NCBI GenBank assembly: GCA_021014325.1
Contig: JAJGQC010000718.1
Span: 48,431 to 112,430 of the forward strand
Direction of reading: 5' to 3'
Source: Plazaster borealis
Lineage: Eukaryota; Echinodermata; Asteroidea; Forcipulatida; Labidiasteridae
DNA: 64,000 nt
A program made the translations under genes and the position numbers. This document shows, piece by piece, positions 1 through 33,975 of the stretch. How positions within the stretch are numbered: position 1 is the stretch's first letter; each line of letters starts with the position of its first letter. Under the pieces are notes generated by a model. It was not told the origin of the DNA and did no database searches. It saw only the letters and a list, made by a program, of their open reading frames with translations.

Positions 1-2070
1 TGTTTTAGCCATAATGACCTTGACAATTAATCCAGGAGTCCAAAAACAGTACGCTTCTTTGGGATCCCGAGACCAATCCACAAACCAAGTTTGGAGTTGA
101 TATGACAAGTACTTCTCGAGTTTGCTCAGACAACATTTCTTTTGTTTTAGCCATAATGACCTTGACAATTGGCCTAGGGTCCAACAACGCGGACCTCTGG
201 GGTTGGGGGGATACCAGGACCAATCCACACGCCAAGTTTTGAATTGTCATTTGAGTCCTTCTCAGGTTATAATTTGCACGCACGCACGCACACATCACAA
301 CCCACCATGCACGCACACCACACTGAACGCACGCACACAAAGTAGTCAAAATTGAGAAATAAATTTGAAGGCCACAAAAACTACCTTTGCTTATTTTGAA
401 TATTGCATTTAAAATAAGCACCCATGGACATCCACAAAATCCCTTAAAGGCATGGTATACTTTTTGGAATTGTCAAAGACCAGTATCTTTACTTGGTGTA
501 TCCCAACATATGCATGAAAAAACAAACCTCTGAAAATTTGGGCTAAATTGGTCATCAACATTGCAAGAAAATAATAAAAGAAAAAACACCGTTGTTGAAT
601 AGAATTGTGTGCTTTCAGATGCCTGAAAGGCTTCATTCTCAGATTCCAATTTGTTGAGCAAAATTATCTTATTCTCCAAAACTATACATATTGATCCGCA
701 TGTTTCATACAATGCTCTTTTGATCCATATGGATGTGAAATTTCAATTAATGACCTTATCGAAAGGGTTGAGGCTCATACAAGTACAATCTCCAATCCTT
801 AATAAACTACCCTAATTAATTATCAAAACATAGATAGTCATGCTTATTATACCTTTCCCTTTACACAATGAGGCGGTGGTGGAGCGGGAGGGGGGGGGGC
901 AAGAGAAGGCACAAGGCCCAGGTGACACAGTGGGGGTGGGGGGGGGGTTTGCCAAAGTGACAATTGTTTGAAAATGGAAGTTTGTGATCCTGTTAAACTA
1001 TCCTAATTAGTTGTTTTCATTTACAAACTACATTATTTACTTGTTTTCTTTTACAAGGATTATATCCACCTTTAAATGTAAGCAGCCCCTCAGAATTGTG
1101 ACTAATTATATCCAAGCATTGGTTGATATAACATCTCAAAATAATGCTAAAGATTTTTCAAGACAAAGTGAGTGAAGGGGCACCATCCTCTAACCTTGCC
1201 CCCAGGCTCCACTCACTGAGGTATCCTAAACTTACCTTAGAGTTTGTAAGATGGACACCCTGAGTTGTAGGCGCAATCTGCTTGGTGCATGGAATATCCT
1301 GGAAAGTGCTAGCACAAAGTATGAGCCTGAGTGGAATAAAATGATAGACATTAAAAAATCTGATATGAACAAGTGATTTTGCTCATCTAACATGTCAGGA
1401 TGGTAACAATAACCCTACACCAGGACAAATAGATTGTCAATGTAAAACCTTACTGCAGGGGATGAGATTGTAATGACAATGAAAAACCCTGAACATTGGA
1501 TAACAATTTCATCTTGGTGTGGAAATGAAACTCCCTGAATGTACAAGATTAGAGGTTTACAAACTCTCTAGATAATTTCAAATAGATATCTGAAGGTCTG
1601 GTAAGGTTACAAGAAAGGAAAGTCTTTTCATCTCTGTGGTGGCAAGTTTGCCTCTTTCAAGAAAGTCTGAAGGTGAAAAATCCTGACAAATCACATGCTT
1701 GTTAATGATTGTTGGATTTGTAGTACAACCAAACCGAGTTGAATTGAACAAGCCATCTTTCAACGAATTAAAATATTCTCTCCGTTGCATGAATGCAACA
1801 CCCATCAAGTAAATCTTAAAAATTTTGAGCAGAAAAACAACATTTTCAGAATAATGTAGACCTTTCTACTATTTCCACTCTAATTATAAAAACAAGAGCC
1901 TGTAAGCTGCTGTGTACAGCGCCTGTGCCCACATAATGCTATGGTCTAGCTTGCACATTATGTACAGCTGTGTATGACATGTGTGAGCTTGTGGCAGTCT
2001 AGCGTGCAATAGTACAAAAAGATAGTACCATTGAAGTGATTTGAAGCTTTGTATGGTGTGGACAATAGGA
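1..2070. other. Non-coding stretch with dispersed repeats
   Basis: I see no convincing exon here. The stretch holds a CA/CG-rich microsatellite (about 277-345, units ACGCACGC and ACACAC), G-runs near 889-899 and 931-947, a degraded TTAA-family element from 444, and at 1735-1802 one arm of the foldback sequence found at 13,340-13,501. Short open frames overlap these repeats and show no domain. Confidence 0.6.
444..660 (+). repeat. Fragment of TTAA-bounded MITE-like family
   Basis: It begins TTAAAGGCATGGTATAC and continues with the family internal sequence (CTTGGTGTATCCCAACATA, then a tract ending in AAAAAACACC). The left terminus is present. I cannot place the right inverted terminus, so this copy is truncated or strongly diverged. 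Confidence 0.6.
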
Positions 2071-2283
2071 AGTAAACTTGCGGGTACAACCTTGTGTAAA
2101 ATCTCTTTTTGGAGGAGTGTTGGCTCTGAAAAGAGACAGTTTTGGTCTCAACGTTTCGAACAGTAAATCTCCTGAAGACGGGCAGAGTATACTGTTTGAA
2201 ATGTCAAAACTGGCTCTTTTCAGAGCCAACACTCCTAGCTCCCAAAAGAGATTTTACATGTTGTTGTACCCGCAAGTTCACTA
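2071..2283. repeat. Foldback element, about 210 bp
   Basis: The ends are inverted copies of each other: AACTTGCGGGTACAAC on the left and GTTGTACCCGCAAGTT on the right. The inner parts also pair (GGAGTGTTGGCTCTGAAAAG with its complement near 2213-2235). The unpaired centre contains CTCCTGAAGACGGGCAGAG. One arm of the same family is nested in another repeat at about 25,605-25,760, so it is a dispersed mobile sequence. Confidence 0.75.
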
Positions 2284-3663
2284 TTTATGGTTACTTCACA
2301 TTTCCATTGTTTGACCTCAGCAATGACAGGTCATTGCAAGAGGTCTATTATATACTTTCATCCCAATTCTAGCCTCCATTTTACGCAGGTTTCCCCTGCC
2401 GATTTAAAAAGAAATTAATTCAATTTCGTTTGAAAATGGACGATCTGTCACATCAGCATTCAACAGCCTAAAGGGGTCAACAGTTCAGCATTCACTGGTT
2501 GAATAATGAACCATTCTTGTATAGCGCATATCACATTCACAGAGAAGTCTCTATGCGCTTTAAGATGAAAAAGAAAAAAAAAAAGAAAAAAAAGAAGTTA
2601 TATTTATAATAAGATCAACCATATACATGCAATAACAAACCTGTGAAAATTTGGGCTCAATCCATTGTGGGAGTCACGAGAAAGTAGTGAAACCAATGCA
2701 CAATTTTCAGCATGTAATTGGTTTTAACAACTGAAATCAGCTGTAGCTTTAATTTGAAAGATTTTCAGATACAGTTTTCTTGAGTATGACTCGCTATTTC
2801 ACAGAAAAAATGGTTCTTCCATGAACCTCTTATCAGTGAGCTTTAGAATTCAGATTAAAAATAAACAATGATGTATTTCATCCTTACCAATCCTGAATGC
2901 CTTTAAAGAAACACATCAGAATAGTTTAAATAAATATTGACTGAAAATTAGGCCGAGTGAAAAATTAAACGTGTTTAGGGTCCGAGTCCCTGAAAAAAGG
3001 GAAGCGGGAGGGGCTTTTTTTATATTTGATTTTCAAGCCGGCCGCCATTCCCTTTAAAATTTCAAACAACCATTGGTTTTTTTCACTGTTCAACACACAA
3101 TAAAGAGAGAAACATGTAAGACAAGACATTGAACATGTTTACAGTGGTTTTATTTAATAGTTGGTTCAGTATTAAAAACCCTGCTGTAGCTCACTTTCAC
3201 AATCTGTTTTTAACCTGTAACAGGCACAGGCTAAGTTCTGACTTGCAAGTATTTAATTTTCTGCTGTATCAGTTGACATTTTATGGTTTTTAAATCTCAT
3301 TTGGAATTGGTAAAAATAAAGGTTTAATCCATGCGGCCCCAAAAAGGAACCGGGCGGGAACGCTATACATGTTATTTTTTTACTTCGCCTTTAGACAGAA
3401 AAAAATATAAAATAAACTTACCTGCATGTTTACAAATAAGATTTCAACTCCACTGAACATCAAAAGACAAATAGCTGGAAACATGATGTAAAGAAGTCTC
3501 TCTGGAACTAAATGCTACTAAAAGCAAACTGGTCACCAAAAGACTGCCGAGTCAAAAAGAAAGAAAAAAACACAAACATAAATTTTATGTTCAGTAATAA
3601 GTAGTCAGTTAATTATACACTGATAATACAAAATATAAACACCCCCCGAACAAAGATATTTAC
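2284..3663. other. Non-coding, little recognisable content
   Basis: An A-rich simple tract lies at about 2572-2596. A short piece like the local LINE/SINE tail (TATAGCGCATATCAC) lies near 2522. No exon with a supported splice frame was found. Confidence 0.5.
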
Positions 3664-3780
3664 AAAATAGGGAGACCGCCAACATAGGGCTAGATAGCTC
3701 AGTTGGTAGAGCGCTGGCACGCTAAACCGGAGGTCGTTGGTTCAAATCCCGCTCTTGTCAATTTTTCTTTGTTCAACCCA
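3664..3780 (+). mobile_element. tRNA-derived SINE, family A
   Basis: The body reads as a tRNA-like promoter: an A-box-like TAGCTCAGTTGGTAGAGCG and a B-box GGTTCAAATCC. It is preceded by GGGAGACCGCCAACAT and followed by CAATTTTTCTTTGTTCAACC. Three more copies with the same flanks occur at 49,565, 59,765 and 63,855. A shared non-tRNA head and tail in all four copies marks a SINE rather than a functional tRNA gene. Confidence 0.8.
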
Positions 3781-3957
3781 AAATCAAAATATAAACACAA
3801 CGGACTTGTCTGACGTTTATCAATTAAATAGCCAAAGGCAGGCAATTTGCCCAAAACAATGTAATACCAAGAAATTGGGCAATTCATGTTTGCCTCAAGG
3901 TATTGATTTATATATGTACAAACAAACAAGGGCAGGCTTGCCCACCATGACAAAACA

Positions 3958-4140
3958 GACCTGGGGTCGATTTCACAAAACTCTTCCTAACTTAGGAGTA
4001 GTCCTAGGCAATGCTAAGAGATAGGACTAGTCTTAAGTTAGGACCAGTAACTGGTCTTAACTTAAGACCAGTCCTATCTCTTGGCATTGCCGAGAACTAG
4101 TCCTAAGTTAGGAAGAGTTTTGTGAAATCGACCCCTGGTC
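3958..4140. repeat. Full-length palindromic MITE, copy 1
   Basis: The whole 183 bp is a near-perfect inverted repeat centred at about 4049. It runs from TCGATTTCACAAAACTCTTC to its complement, and the arms carry CCTAACTTAGGA and ACTAGTCTTAAG blocks. There is essentially no unique loop. A second copy interrupts the retrotransposon at 55,941-56,094, which shows mobility. It has no coding capacity. Confidence 0.85.
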
Positions 4141-5003
4141 CACAACAACATGACAAACAGACGTACCCAGGCAACAAGCATCCCACATAAAACCACTGGC
4201 AACGAGCCGCCCTCGCGCAACGAGCGGCCCACATAAAACACGAGCAACCAACGGCCCGGGCTGATCAAATCCTTACAAAGTATCTTTACAACCTTGCATG
4301 CAATTAAAATTTCCACCGGTTGAACCACCGGTCAGAATATTAGCCCCATCTGAACTGACGGGTGCTAAAAGCATGCTTACAGTTTCTGCTGTAGTCAGTA
4401 AAAACAATTAGTGGTAAATATTACCAAATGAGGCAATGTGAGACCTAATCCCATACAAAAACAGGCCCATAATATTTTATGGCAGATGCAAAGTGACAAT
4501 CGTATTGTTTGACTGACTGATATGACAAGCTAGACTGAGCCGTTGGGACTATATTTCTTTGCTAACATAGTGAATAAGCACTGATGGTATTTAATAGTAG
4601 CATGTATTTAAATTATTGCTAACATTTTTCAGCATTTTATCAATATGACTGTTATGCCTATTATCCTTATTGGTCATTGTGATTTATGTCACTGTTATTC
4701 ATATTACTATATAGATCTGAGAGCCCACTATATCACATTGGTCAGTGCGCTTTATAGCCCAAAACTTGAACCAAACACCAAGGTTGGAGTAGGGGACGGA
4801 GGTGGGTTGAATGATCCGGTTGAAAGAAAAGCTGTAACATAAGTGATTCAATTTGTCTGTCAGCGTCCGTTCGCCACGTTGTCATTGTTATGGTCGGTCC
4901 TGATTGGTCCTGACCGGCCAATCCTTGCTAACCTTGGAGATACTGTGTGTCCCTGGGAAAGCAACTTCACGGTTACTTAACCACCATGTAAGTGAGACAA
5001 CAG
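4141..5003. other. Non-coding, no feature recognised
   Basis: Apart from the flank of the palindromic element I see no exon, RNA gene or clear repeat in this stretch. Confidence 0.5.
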
Positions 5004-5784
5004 AGAAATGCAATTGCAGATTATTCTTCCTGCGTGGACATAACCGCTCCAGATTTTTGGCCATATCTTAAAAACGGTACCACCTTTTGAAATGAAATGT
5101 TCACATATAGTTGTATGGTATATATCGTTGCTCGTACCACGAAGTGACCTATCTCGTCCACAGTATAAAAAAAACGTGTCTGGAGAAAATCACGACTGAA
5201 TTTGCACTATTTTTCAAACTGCTGTTTCGGGGTCTGCTGACTATTTTTATCTTATATTTGTTTGGCAAAAATAAAGCTGACTGCTTTATTTGTACAGAAT
5301 TGTCAATGTGTTTTCATTCCTGCCGCTAGTTTAATTAGTGATTAATTCCTAAACACATCAGTCACTTCGTGAAAATGAAAAGAGCGCTGTGTACAAACCA
5401 ATGCATATAAAGACCGTCAAAATACTATGCTTCCAGATAGGTCACTTCATGAAACGCAAATGTCACACACGTGCCTGAACTGCACACGCTGTTTATCATT
5501 GGTAAAGTGGCATATCTAGATATGTCACTTCGTGAATTTACAAAATGGCAAATCTAGTGATACAACGTTTATACTAATTAGTGTAATTACGAAACCATTA
5601 CGTATAACAAACTGAAACTTGCTGAAAACGTTAACAGTATTGAGTATATTAATAATTTGTATAAAAAATGATAACCAAAAATTTGTAATTTGCCAGATAG
5701 GTCACTTCGTGGTATGAGCGACGATATCTACAACTATGAAACAAACAGTGGGTTCCAATTACTGAATGTATACAATCCCTTTAA
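5004..5784. repeat. TTAA-family element split by another TIR element
   Basis: Family internal sequence (GCAGATTATTCTTCCTGCG, ACCACCTTTTGAAATGAAA) runs to about 5125, stops, and resumes at about 5724 with ATCTACAACTATGAAACAAA to a right end in CCCTTTAAAC. The 600 bp between is bounded by inverted copies of ACCACGAAGTGACCTATCT. GTCACTTCGTG-like motifs recur inside it (near 5361, 5436 and 5523). This is a nested insertion. Confidence 0.75.
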
Positions 5785-7351
5785 ACAAGTTACTCGTGAC
5801 TTGGTCTCGGACTTGAACCAAGTGACTCATGACTCGGAATCGGACTTGACATAGGTGACTCGACTACAACTCTGCCTAATGCATAAAATCATGTACCAAT
5901 AATGTGAAATTTCAGCCTCTGGCTCATGTACTAACTTATAGAACAAACCTGCACCACAACCTTCTTTAAACTTTACAATGAACCGATATAACATCTGCAT
6001 TTTTCAACAAATTGTCACCTCTACCAGCAAATATATCCCTCTTAATGACTTTATTTGAAAAAGTGCAGCAGCATGCTCCGACGCAGAGAAACATTGTTGA
6101 CAGGCAGCCATGCTTGTCAAGTGACAAAATACAACGACTGTTGGAGTATGCACAACTCAAATATTCACTCTTTGTGCAAATACATGGGCTTAAAACGTGT
6201 TGCTATCTAAACAGCCGTAACAACGGAAGAGGCTTAGAGGTTTCAGATTTCACTGCGAATATCTTTCGAAAACTGGTATTAATCTAATTTTTTGAGAGGC
6301 TACCATAGTTTATGGTAAGTTGTGGATTATTTTGCAACAAGAAAAGTGATATTAGAATTAGTCCCTCGAGGTGGTACCGCCAAATGTAGCTGGCTAACAG
6401 ACTAGATTGTCATGTATAGTCATTAGGGTAAATTTTCCACAGCATGCCCCCAATTGATCCCCCCTAATTTAGTTCAAATTACACTGAATTCTTACCTATG
6501 GAGGTTTTCCGCCTATCTCCAAACAGAAAACAGGCAAAATTGAGCATTTCTGAAGGCTTAAAAAGGTTTTGCCTTGCAGTGAGATGAAATTAGTAGCCAA
6601 ATGTATAATGACATGTACAGTGTGTTGAGAAAGTTTTACTTACGCGAGTAGTACCACGTACAGTACAAAGGAAACTGAAGTTAGTGCTGGCAAAAGACCA
6701 AAACATTTTGAACTATCAATGACCATTTTGAAAACGTTGACGTTACAGAGGCCCAAAATGTGTGACTACTAAAACTGGGGAGCCTTGTAATGTTAGTTAT
6801 AGTTCTAGAAGTATACGTGACAATGTAGGGTCGAAACCTCAGGCCACACTTACTATTTTTTGCGGTTACTTTTCATAACAATAATGACCACACTTTGCCT
6901 GTTTACTCCTCGGCTGATATTCGACTGCCACTTTATCTACTTAATTTAGGTCATTCTATCCTAACCTGTCCGGAAAGGCTGATCATTCCTTGAAATCGTC
7001 AGATCATGGTTACAAAAACGACAAAATAAACTCCAGCCTGCTCCCTGATCATGTCACCAGACTGCCGAAGCCGATCGCACACAAACAAATTTGGTGCTGG
7101 CATGCACCAAATTAATTTCAAAAAACCTTGTCAACGACCGTCATCGACAGTGCCGAATTAAATTGCAATAATGTTTTCATCGTAAAAACGAAAAATCTTT
7201 AAAAAAAGAATATTTTCTATAATGTATCCCAGACCACAATGCAGATAAGCGCCCCAATTCATTATTCAACTGGTTAGCCCAGCACAACTAATTAAACATT
7301 GCATTATACTTTTATAGCCCGTGTGCGAATGTACTATTCCAGTTGTATAGA
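5785..7351. other. Non-coding, no gene recognised
   Basis: I found no exon with supportable frame and splice sites, and no strong tandem repeat. Confidence 0.5.
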
Positions 7352-7749
7352 TTAAAGGCATCGTACACGTTTGGTAATGACTCTGATTATGGCAATAAAA
7401 ACTTACTTGGATAAGAAGTACAACAGCTTTGGAAAGTATAATGCATAATTGAGATACTTTTTACTTCGAAGGACTGCGGTTATGGAAAATTATATCACTT
7501 TTTATCCCCAAAATATTTTGAATATTAAGAAGCGTTACGGTAACGCTTCTCAGAGTGTGTATTCCAATGCAGATTATTCTTCTTGCGTGGACATAACCGC
7601 TCCAGATTTTCGGCAATATCTCAAAAACGCAACCACCTTTTGAAATAAAATTAATTTTCACAGGTTAGTTTTATGGTATATATTTACAACTATATAGGAT
7701 TGAAACAAGCAATAGGCTCCAATTACCAAAACGTGTACGATGACTTTAA
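7352..7749 (+). repeat. TTAA-bounded MITE-like element, full length
   Basis: The left end is TTAAAGGCATCGTACACG and the right end is the imperfect complement ending in GTGTACGATGACTTTAA, giving about 398 bp. The interior belongs to the subfamily with GGCAATAAAAACTTACTTGG and GGAAAGTATAATGCAT. There is no coding capacity. Confidence 0.8.
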
Positions 7750-8493
7750 CCACACAACTACCTAATTTTCATTTGAAAAGTATAGAGCCTAGTCAATGAA
7801 AATCCATGAAATCTTAAGTTTGTTCTTCACACTGGCTGATAAATTTATCCAAAATAGAGGCTGTCATGTTTGAATCTATAGGTACGGTAGCCGTTAGGCA
7901 CAAACATTTAATGGGATGATATACTCCGGAACTATCAAATTATTCCTTCAAAATGATACAACTAAATGCATGATCATTAATTTTATCCATCAATGTAACT
8001 GAGATTAATCTTAATTATACTTACATGATGAACAAAAAATACGGGTACAGAATAAAGTGATAACTTGAAAAACAACGCATAAACTCAAGAGCAGAAAATC
8101 AAGATGTCATCGGGTCTTCGTACAGAATATAATAGAAAAAAACCGCGAAAAATAACAAAGGATTGTATTTTGCTGCGATGGCGCTGTACAATAAAAGAAG
8201 CTATACCACAAGTAAACAATACATCACTAGTATGCTACGTCATCAAAGTAAGCGCAAATGAATAATTGGGGGGGGGGGTACTTCACACACTCGCCACATT
8301 CTTCCCCCTTTTGAGAAATTAGTCATTCTTGATCTAGCAACTTTTCTGAATTCAGTAATCAAGATTAAATAAATAAAAGTAAAATAAATAATGCATGTTA
8401 TTGTTATCTTAAAATTGCATACCTTTACATAGACAAACATTTAACCACTTTCGTCATTCAAGTACAAATTTTTTTCAAAATATGTTTTAGTAT
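7750..8493. other. Non-coding stretch
   Basis: A G-run lies at about 8269-8278. Nothing else is recognised. Confidence 0.45.
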
Positions 8494-8700
8494 TTAAAGG
8501 CACTGTACACGTTTGGTAATTACTCAAAATATATATTAGCATAAAAACTTACTTGGTAACGAGCAACGGAGAGCTGTTGATAGTATAAAACATTGTGAGA
8601 AACGACTCCCTCTGAAGTATCGTAGTTTTTGAGAAAGAGGTAATTTCTCACTAAAATAATAAAAAGTTCTTGCAAGAAGTAACCACATCAAGTTAAGAAT
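8494..8700 (+). repeat. TTAA-family element, left half
   Basis: It starts TTAAAGGCACTGTACACG and follows the subfamily with AGCATAAAAACTTACTTGG and GAGAGCTGTTGATAGTATAA. It loses the family match around TTCTTGCAAGAAG, so the right terminus is missing. Confidence 0.75.
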
Positions 8701-9049
8701 GTGAAAATAATTTTGAGATGTGCCCCCTTTTCTTCATATCAAAAGTTGATAAAGATTAAACTTTGCAATCTTGATAAAATGTAAGATTTTATGTTTTATT
8801 CCATTGAGCTGAGTACAAGTTGTGCCTGCAGGAAGTCCAGGCTCTGTGTATTTGTAAAAAATGTGATGACACAGATTACAAGGTCTAGAAAACACCAACT
8901 TTTGTCTCAATCAAGGCACTACAAGCAGACAATCGGCGAAGAGAATAAAACATTTTTAGGGAGATTGCCTGGTAGATGGTACAGGATTTTTTAGTTCTTA
9001 TTGAAAAGAAAAAAAACAAAAAACAAATTGAAGTCAAACATCAACTTAC

Positions 9050-30979
<21,930 letters not shown>

Positions 30980-31019
30980 CTGTGAAACAATCACACAAAT
31001 TAGTTAACTTTAATAATGA

Positions 31020-31500
31020 TGAATAATAATAATAAACCATTTTTATAGCGCATATCACCGTGAGGTCCCTAAGCGCTGTAAAGGGAAATCAGCAGTTGTA
31101 CAGAGTTAACAGATATGTTTTCACCCGGGTTTTGAATTTTTCCGATGTCTCAGCCTGTTTAACAACCTCTGGAAGACTGTTCCATAACTGAACTGCTGCA
31201 TATTGGAAAGAGCGGGAACCATACCACTTGGTTTTGATAACTGGGGGAGTCAGAAGGGATTTAAGTGAAGATCGCAGATTTCTAGCTGTTTTATACTCCT
31301 GAACTAAGCTTTGAAGATAAACAGGGGCAATGCCATGGATACACTGATAAGTGAGAACCAAAATTGTAAAATCTATTCTAGCCCCTATTGGTAGCCAATG
31401 TAAATCATTTAGAATGGGTGTGATGGATTCCCGAGTGCGAGTTCTGGTGACAAGTCTAGCAGCGGAATTTTGTAAACGCTGCAATCTAACAATTTGAGTG
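31020..31500 (-). mobile_element. LINE fragment, RT C-terminal ORF and 3' tail
   Basis: The minus-strand frame 31,089-31,484 encodes 131 residues. It has LQNSAARLVTRTR, DLHWLPIGARI, QCIHGIAPVYL and QLWNSLPEVV, the standard C-terminal segment of CR1/L2-type reverse transcriptase ORFs. After the stop comes a 3' end GTGATATGCGCTATAAAAA and an ATT microsatellite. The catalytic part is missing (5' truncation). Confidence 0.85.
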
Positions 31501-31649
31501 TTGGGTAGTTAACCCTCTAGAGATCATGCAGTCCGCAAAAGGTACAAGATTTGGCCAATTTCCATTCAACCAAAAAGACCATAGCATAGGCCGGGTCCTG
31601 AATTACAGTTTTCTTCTTACCGACTTGACAAACACAAGGCCAAATTACC

Positions 31650-31900
31650 ATCTTTCTTTTGCCGAAAATCTGTAGCGGTTATGTCCATGCAGGGAAGAAT
31701 AATCTGCATGTGGAATACACACTCTGACAAGCGTTTCTCAGATTCAAATGTGACATATTTTTCCATAACCGCAGTACTTCGAAGTGAAAAGTTTCTCAAA
31801 ATGCATTATACTATCCAAAGCTGCTGTACTTCTTACCAAGTAAATTTTTATTGCCATTAATTATCAGAGTCCTTACCAAACGTGTATGATGCCTTTAAAG
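31650..31900 (-). repeat. TTAA-family element, one end
   Basis: It reads in reverse through GAATAATCTGCATGTGGAAT and TTTCCATAACCGCAGTACTT to ACCAAACGTGTATGATGCC and TTTAAAG. The other terminus is lost. Confidence 0.72.
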
Positions 31901-31957
31901 GGAAACATGATCAATGCCTATACCAAAATAAAACATATTTTGACTTTGGAAACTCAC

Positions 31958-32097
31958 CATTTCAACTGCTTGATCGGGGTCTGACCCAACAATTCTGAGC
32001 CCAAGTGACTTCTTAAAGGACGAGTGACTGTTGAACGGACACACCAGAGTTGAATCTCTGTGGAATGGACCAGGCAGGACAACGAATTTACTGACAT
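31958..32097 (-). CDS. Candidate exon, unidentified gene
   Basis: 140 nt with a good acceptor (TTTCCATCCAG) and donor (AAATG|GTGAGT). In the frame joined to the exon at 33,009 it reads DVSKFVVLPGPFHRDSTLVC, then SHSSFKKSLGLRIVGSDPDQ, and ends in phase 0. I recognise no family. The next exon is unknown; the EGF exon at 30,979 starts in phase 1 and does not fit. Confidence 0.4.
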
Positions 32098-33008
32098 CTG
32101 GATGGAAAGAGAAGCACAATAAAATCAGCATATGTATGCAGGTCTTGAAATATCTACGGACCGCTGACCCATCCGAGTCAGCATTTAGGCAGCAATTTCT
32201 TTTAAACTAAATTGCAGCACTATAATAAGATTTTTTTCCCAAAAAGTAGACTAGGTACATGTAAATGCATCTAACAACATTGATAATTTATTGGTTGAAT
32301 GTTGTTTTGTCCTGAAGTCTAAAAGTTATCAGCAAGTTACATGAAATTTTATTTTTTTAGCTGTTGCAAACTGCTACTAAAATGATACATATTTATGCAC
32401 AAAAACAGTGTTAATGGCCACTAGTAGCACTGACTTAGTATGGAGTCTTTCTCATCAAAAAGGCTACTTATTTTAGACAGGCATGCAGTTCTGCAGTTTG
32501 TCAAACAAATACTAGGAAAGACCGTGTTATCAAATGGTACAGCTGAGAAATTGTTCGCAATAAACAGAAGACAGTTTTTAAAAATCTTTCCGGTTCTAGT
32601 GTCGCAGTAAACTGTGAAAGTTTTAGAGCTACTAATGTATCAAATCTAGAAATAGTCAAACTATTATTATAATGCCCTGTGAAAGAACAGATTTTCTTCA
32701 ATCAGACAAACATGGTAACACTACAGTAGATTATGGTGTTTTCTTGGTTTAAAATATGTAAAAAGGTACACTTTATCATTGTATGTCTATGTCTATGTTG
32801 GGTCAGTAACTAAACGGTGTTATGTACACGTCATGACAACGGTGTTGTTGTCATGAAGCTGAAAGAAAGTTCGACACGTCCATGGAGGTAGGAATGGACA
32901 AACCTAGTACAAAATCGTCCTGTAAACTATCCCAACTCAATCGACACAAAGCAAGGAACGGATAACCTTTCTCCAGACATAAAACTTTCAAGAAAAGTCC
33001 CTACTTAC

Positions 33009-33090
33009 CATGTTTTAATGGAGACTTCCATCTGACGACAAGGGACGAGTAGACGACAGTACAGTGGGTTGTGTTTACACAGCTGGACAT
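33009..33090 (-). CDS. Candidate exon with possible start codon
   Basis: It ends at a good donor (ACATG|GTAAG). From an ATG at 33,088-33,090 it reads MSSCVNTTHCTVVYSSLVVR and then WKSPLKH, ending in phase 1, which joins the 31,958 exon in frame. An AG at 33,094-33,095 would also allow an internal exon starting SMSSC in phase 0, in register with the ADAMTS-like exon at 33,645. No signal peptide is seen. Confidence 0.35.
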
Positions 33091-33644
33091 CGACTGCACT
33101 TGCGCAAAACTTGGCTAAACACAGCGCCCTCAATTGGTGAAACAAAATCATGGGGACGTTTAATTAAATTTTGCGAGCTGATTTTTTGGTGCGTGTTTTT
33201 CCTTCCTCCATGGTTTTAAAAAGAAGAATCATCTTCTTCTTTTTGTAGATTCCAGGGTTTTCTTATTTAAACAATTTCAAATGTAAGACTTTATGATGTT
33301 TATGTATTTTCCATTTTGGCTTGTGAGTCAAAAAAAATATTTTTAACAGCTTTATAAAAATAATCTGGTGGTTCCTCTGCAGTTTTTTTTGTCGGTGCAG
33401 GTGTGTCCATAAGGAAAATGTAGTACGTTCGAACTCTGTACAACGTGTGTGCATCAGTTTTGACGACACAACCCTTTAAACAATAGTTATGGAAATGGCA
33501 ATGTGTAGCTTCTACCCGTACGAAACACAGGATTAAAAGAATAATCAAATCTAAAGTATTGTAGAAACAAAATTGAAGACAAATCTTGGAGTAGCCTAAA
33601 CACTAATTTGTTGGTTTAAATCTGAAGAAATGATACAAGGGTAC

Positions 33645-33731
33645 CATCAATGGTCCACACTGAGTTCCTTGCAACGCCGGTCTCCCGTCGGTTAAACATG
33701 AGCCAAAGCATCTCCTACAAAGCATTGTTTT
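33645..33731 (-). CDS. ADAMTS-like disintegrin-like domain exon, 3' part
   Basis: 87 nt, phase 0-0, acceptor GATGCTGTGCAG, donor TTGATG|GTACCC. It reads KTMLCRRCFGSCLTDG followed by RPALQGTQCGPLM. The pattern C-x-x-C-x3-C-x-T-x3-P-A-x2-G-T-x-C-G matches the end of the ADAMTS disintegrin-like domain. The metalloprotease, thrombospondin and spacer domains are not visible nearby. Confidence 0.55.
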
Positions 33732-33975
33732 CTGCACAGCATCAGCAAGATGAAAATAGTAACAGACCAAATTGAAGAACAAACACTCCTGAAAATAATG
33801 CATTTTCTAAATATGAACATTATAAATTCTATATTAAAAACATTCCGGAAGAAAATAATTTTATTTTCTTTACATGGATTTTCAATGAAAGACTTTGTAT
33901 GCGATATGCCGAGTTTATCAGATTAATATGTGTTTTGATGACGTATTACAAACTTGTACATGTGTATTTAATTAC

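Noticed and set aside
3690..3763. Functional tRNA gene
   Set aside because: Four copies share the same non-tRNA head and tail, which marks a SINE family.
1..9000. Avidin-like C-terminal domain expected for a fibropellin
   Set aside because: I searched the minus strand by eye for a further EGF or avidin-type exon and found none; it may lie beyond the window.
31958..32097. First coding exon of the EGF/CUB gene
   Set aside because: It ends in phase 0 (or in stops in the required frame), while the first EGF exon needs an upstream phase-1 exon; direct joining fails.
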